DNA of 29,880 nucleotides, from contig JBNGIQ010008517.1 in assembly GCA_049999765.1 (NCBI GenBank), positions 1 to 29,880 on the forward strand, in the 5' to 3' direction. This DNA is from Phaeoceros laevis. Its lineage: Eukaryota > Anthocerotophyta > Anthocerotopsida > Notothyladales. Every line of letters starts with the position of its first letter. Positions within the stretch are counted from its first letter, which is position 1. The translations under genes were made by a program, and so were the position numbers. Below, piece by piece: positions 29,420 to 29,880 of this stretch. The notes below the pieces were generated by a model. It ran no database searches. It was given only the letters and a program-made list of their open reading frames with translations, and was not told the DNA's origin.

Positions 29420-29880
29420 ATCCGGCTAGTGAATCAAACACGTGCTGTGAATCAAACATGCTGCCTCACAAATTTACCAGAGCTGCTACCACTTGTAACC
29501 ACATCACCCTGGATTCCTCGTTCCGCAATCTCTGCATGGAGCTGCTACAGCTGCACAGGCCAGCAGCAGGGTTGCATGTGTTACATAATAGGGAGTGAGG
29601 CCTTCAATTTTCATACTCCTGCAAAGACCAAGGGCTTCCTCACTCATCCATCGCTGGACATACCCTGCAATCATTGGTATCCATGTCATAACCTTCTCAG
29701 ACAGAGAAAGGGATTTCCGTTCTGTTCCCATAAGTATTTTGTCCTTGGCAAATTCTAGCTGATTAGTGCAAATCTTATCATTGCCATCCACTGCAACTTT
29801 AACAGCAGCCATATTCACCGTGAGGCCCAAAAGTGCCAGGAAAATGGCCACTGAACCTGTTCCCCAATGAAAGTAGTAAG
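29420..29880 (-). pseudogene. Pentatricopeptide repeat (PPR) gene fragment
   Basis: The minus-strand frame 29851-29504 contains a PLS-type PPR motif: VMTWIPMIAGYVQRWMSEEA, then LGLCRSMKIEGLTPYYVTHA, then LLLACAAVAA. After AAVAA the frame shifts: the following PPR-like text AEIAERGIQGDVVTSGSSS is readable only in another frame and meets a stop near 29450. PPR proteins bind organellar RNA for editing, splicing or stabilisation. Only one to two repeats are present and the frame is broken, so this is a pseudogene or the damaged end of a gene extending beyond the window. Confidence 0.72.

Noticed and set aside
1-29880. CRISPR arrays, operons, rRNA genes, bacterial-type promoters
   Set aside because: No regularly spaced direct repeats, rRNA motifs or gene clusters of that type; the window is eukaryotic nuclear DNA.

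Overview
This window is nuclear DNA from a land plant, probably a seed-free one (fern, lycophyte or bryophyte); the species cannot be named. Evidence: short-intron plant genes, a plant-type domesticated hAT-like protein, decayed Ty1/copia elements primed by initiator Met-tRNA, a plant-type mitochondrial cox3 fragment and a PPR fragment. There are two assembly gaps (11721-12120 and 28567-28666).

Layout. 1-357: C-terminal piece of an unidentified open frame. About 548-4683: minus-strand copia element A, with an LTR and primer site at its right end, a gag with an unusual long N-terminal region, and an integrase remnant; protease and RT/RNase H are missing. 4684-8460: no gene recognised; a perfect 34-bp palindrome lies at 6187-6220. 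9213-11663: intact single-exon BED/hAT-like gene, probably a domesticated transposase, with a pyrimidine-rich leader and an overlapping uORF. 13255-14562 (minus): predicted coiled-coil membrane protein with a plastid-like N-terminus. 14685-20874 (plus): about 15-exon gene for a codanin-1 homologue, a regulator of the histone chaperone ASF1. These two genes are head to head, with start codons 122 bp apart.

21430-23440 is accessory DNA: an LTR end with primer site, then an ~880-bp segment bounded by imperfect inverted repeats and holding 63-bp tandem repeats. 23445-27127 (minus) is copia element B: gag, protease start, integrase and truncated RT. It is interrupted at about 25880-26428 by mitochondrial DNA including a cox3 fragment in the opposite orientation. 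At 27130 B meets a fragment of a third copia copy in inverted orientation; its sequence matches 548-830 at the other end of the window. 28490-29115 is a degenerate minisatellite spanning the second gap, and 29420-29880 is a broken PPR gene.

The three host genes at 9.2-20.9 kb form a small gene island between methylation-decayed retroelement debris. No operon-like co-function is implied; the only likely shared regulation is the bidirectional promoter. Exon limits were deduced by eye from splice motifs, phase and protein similarity.
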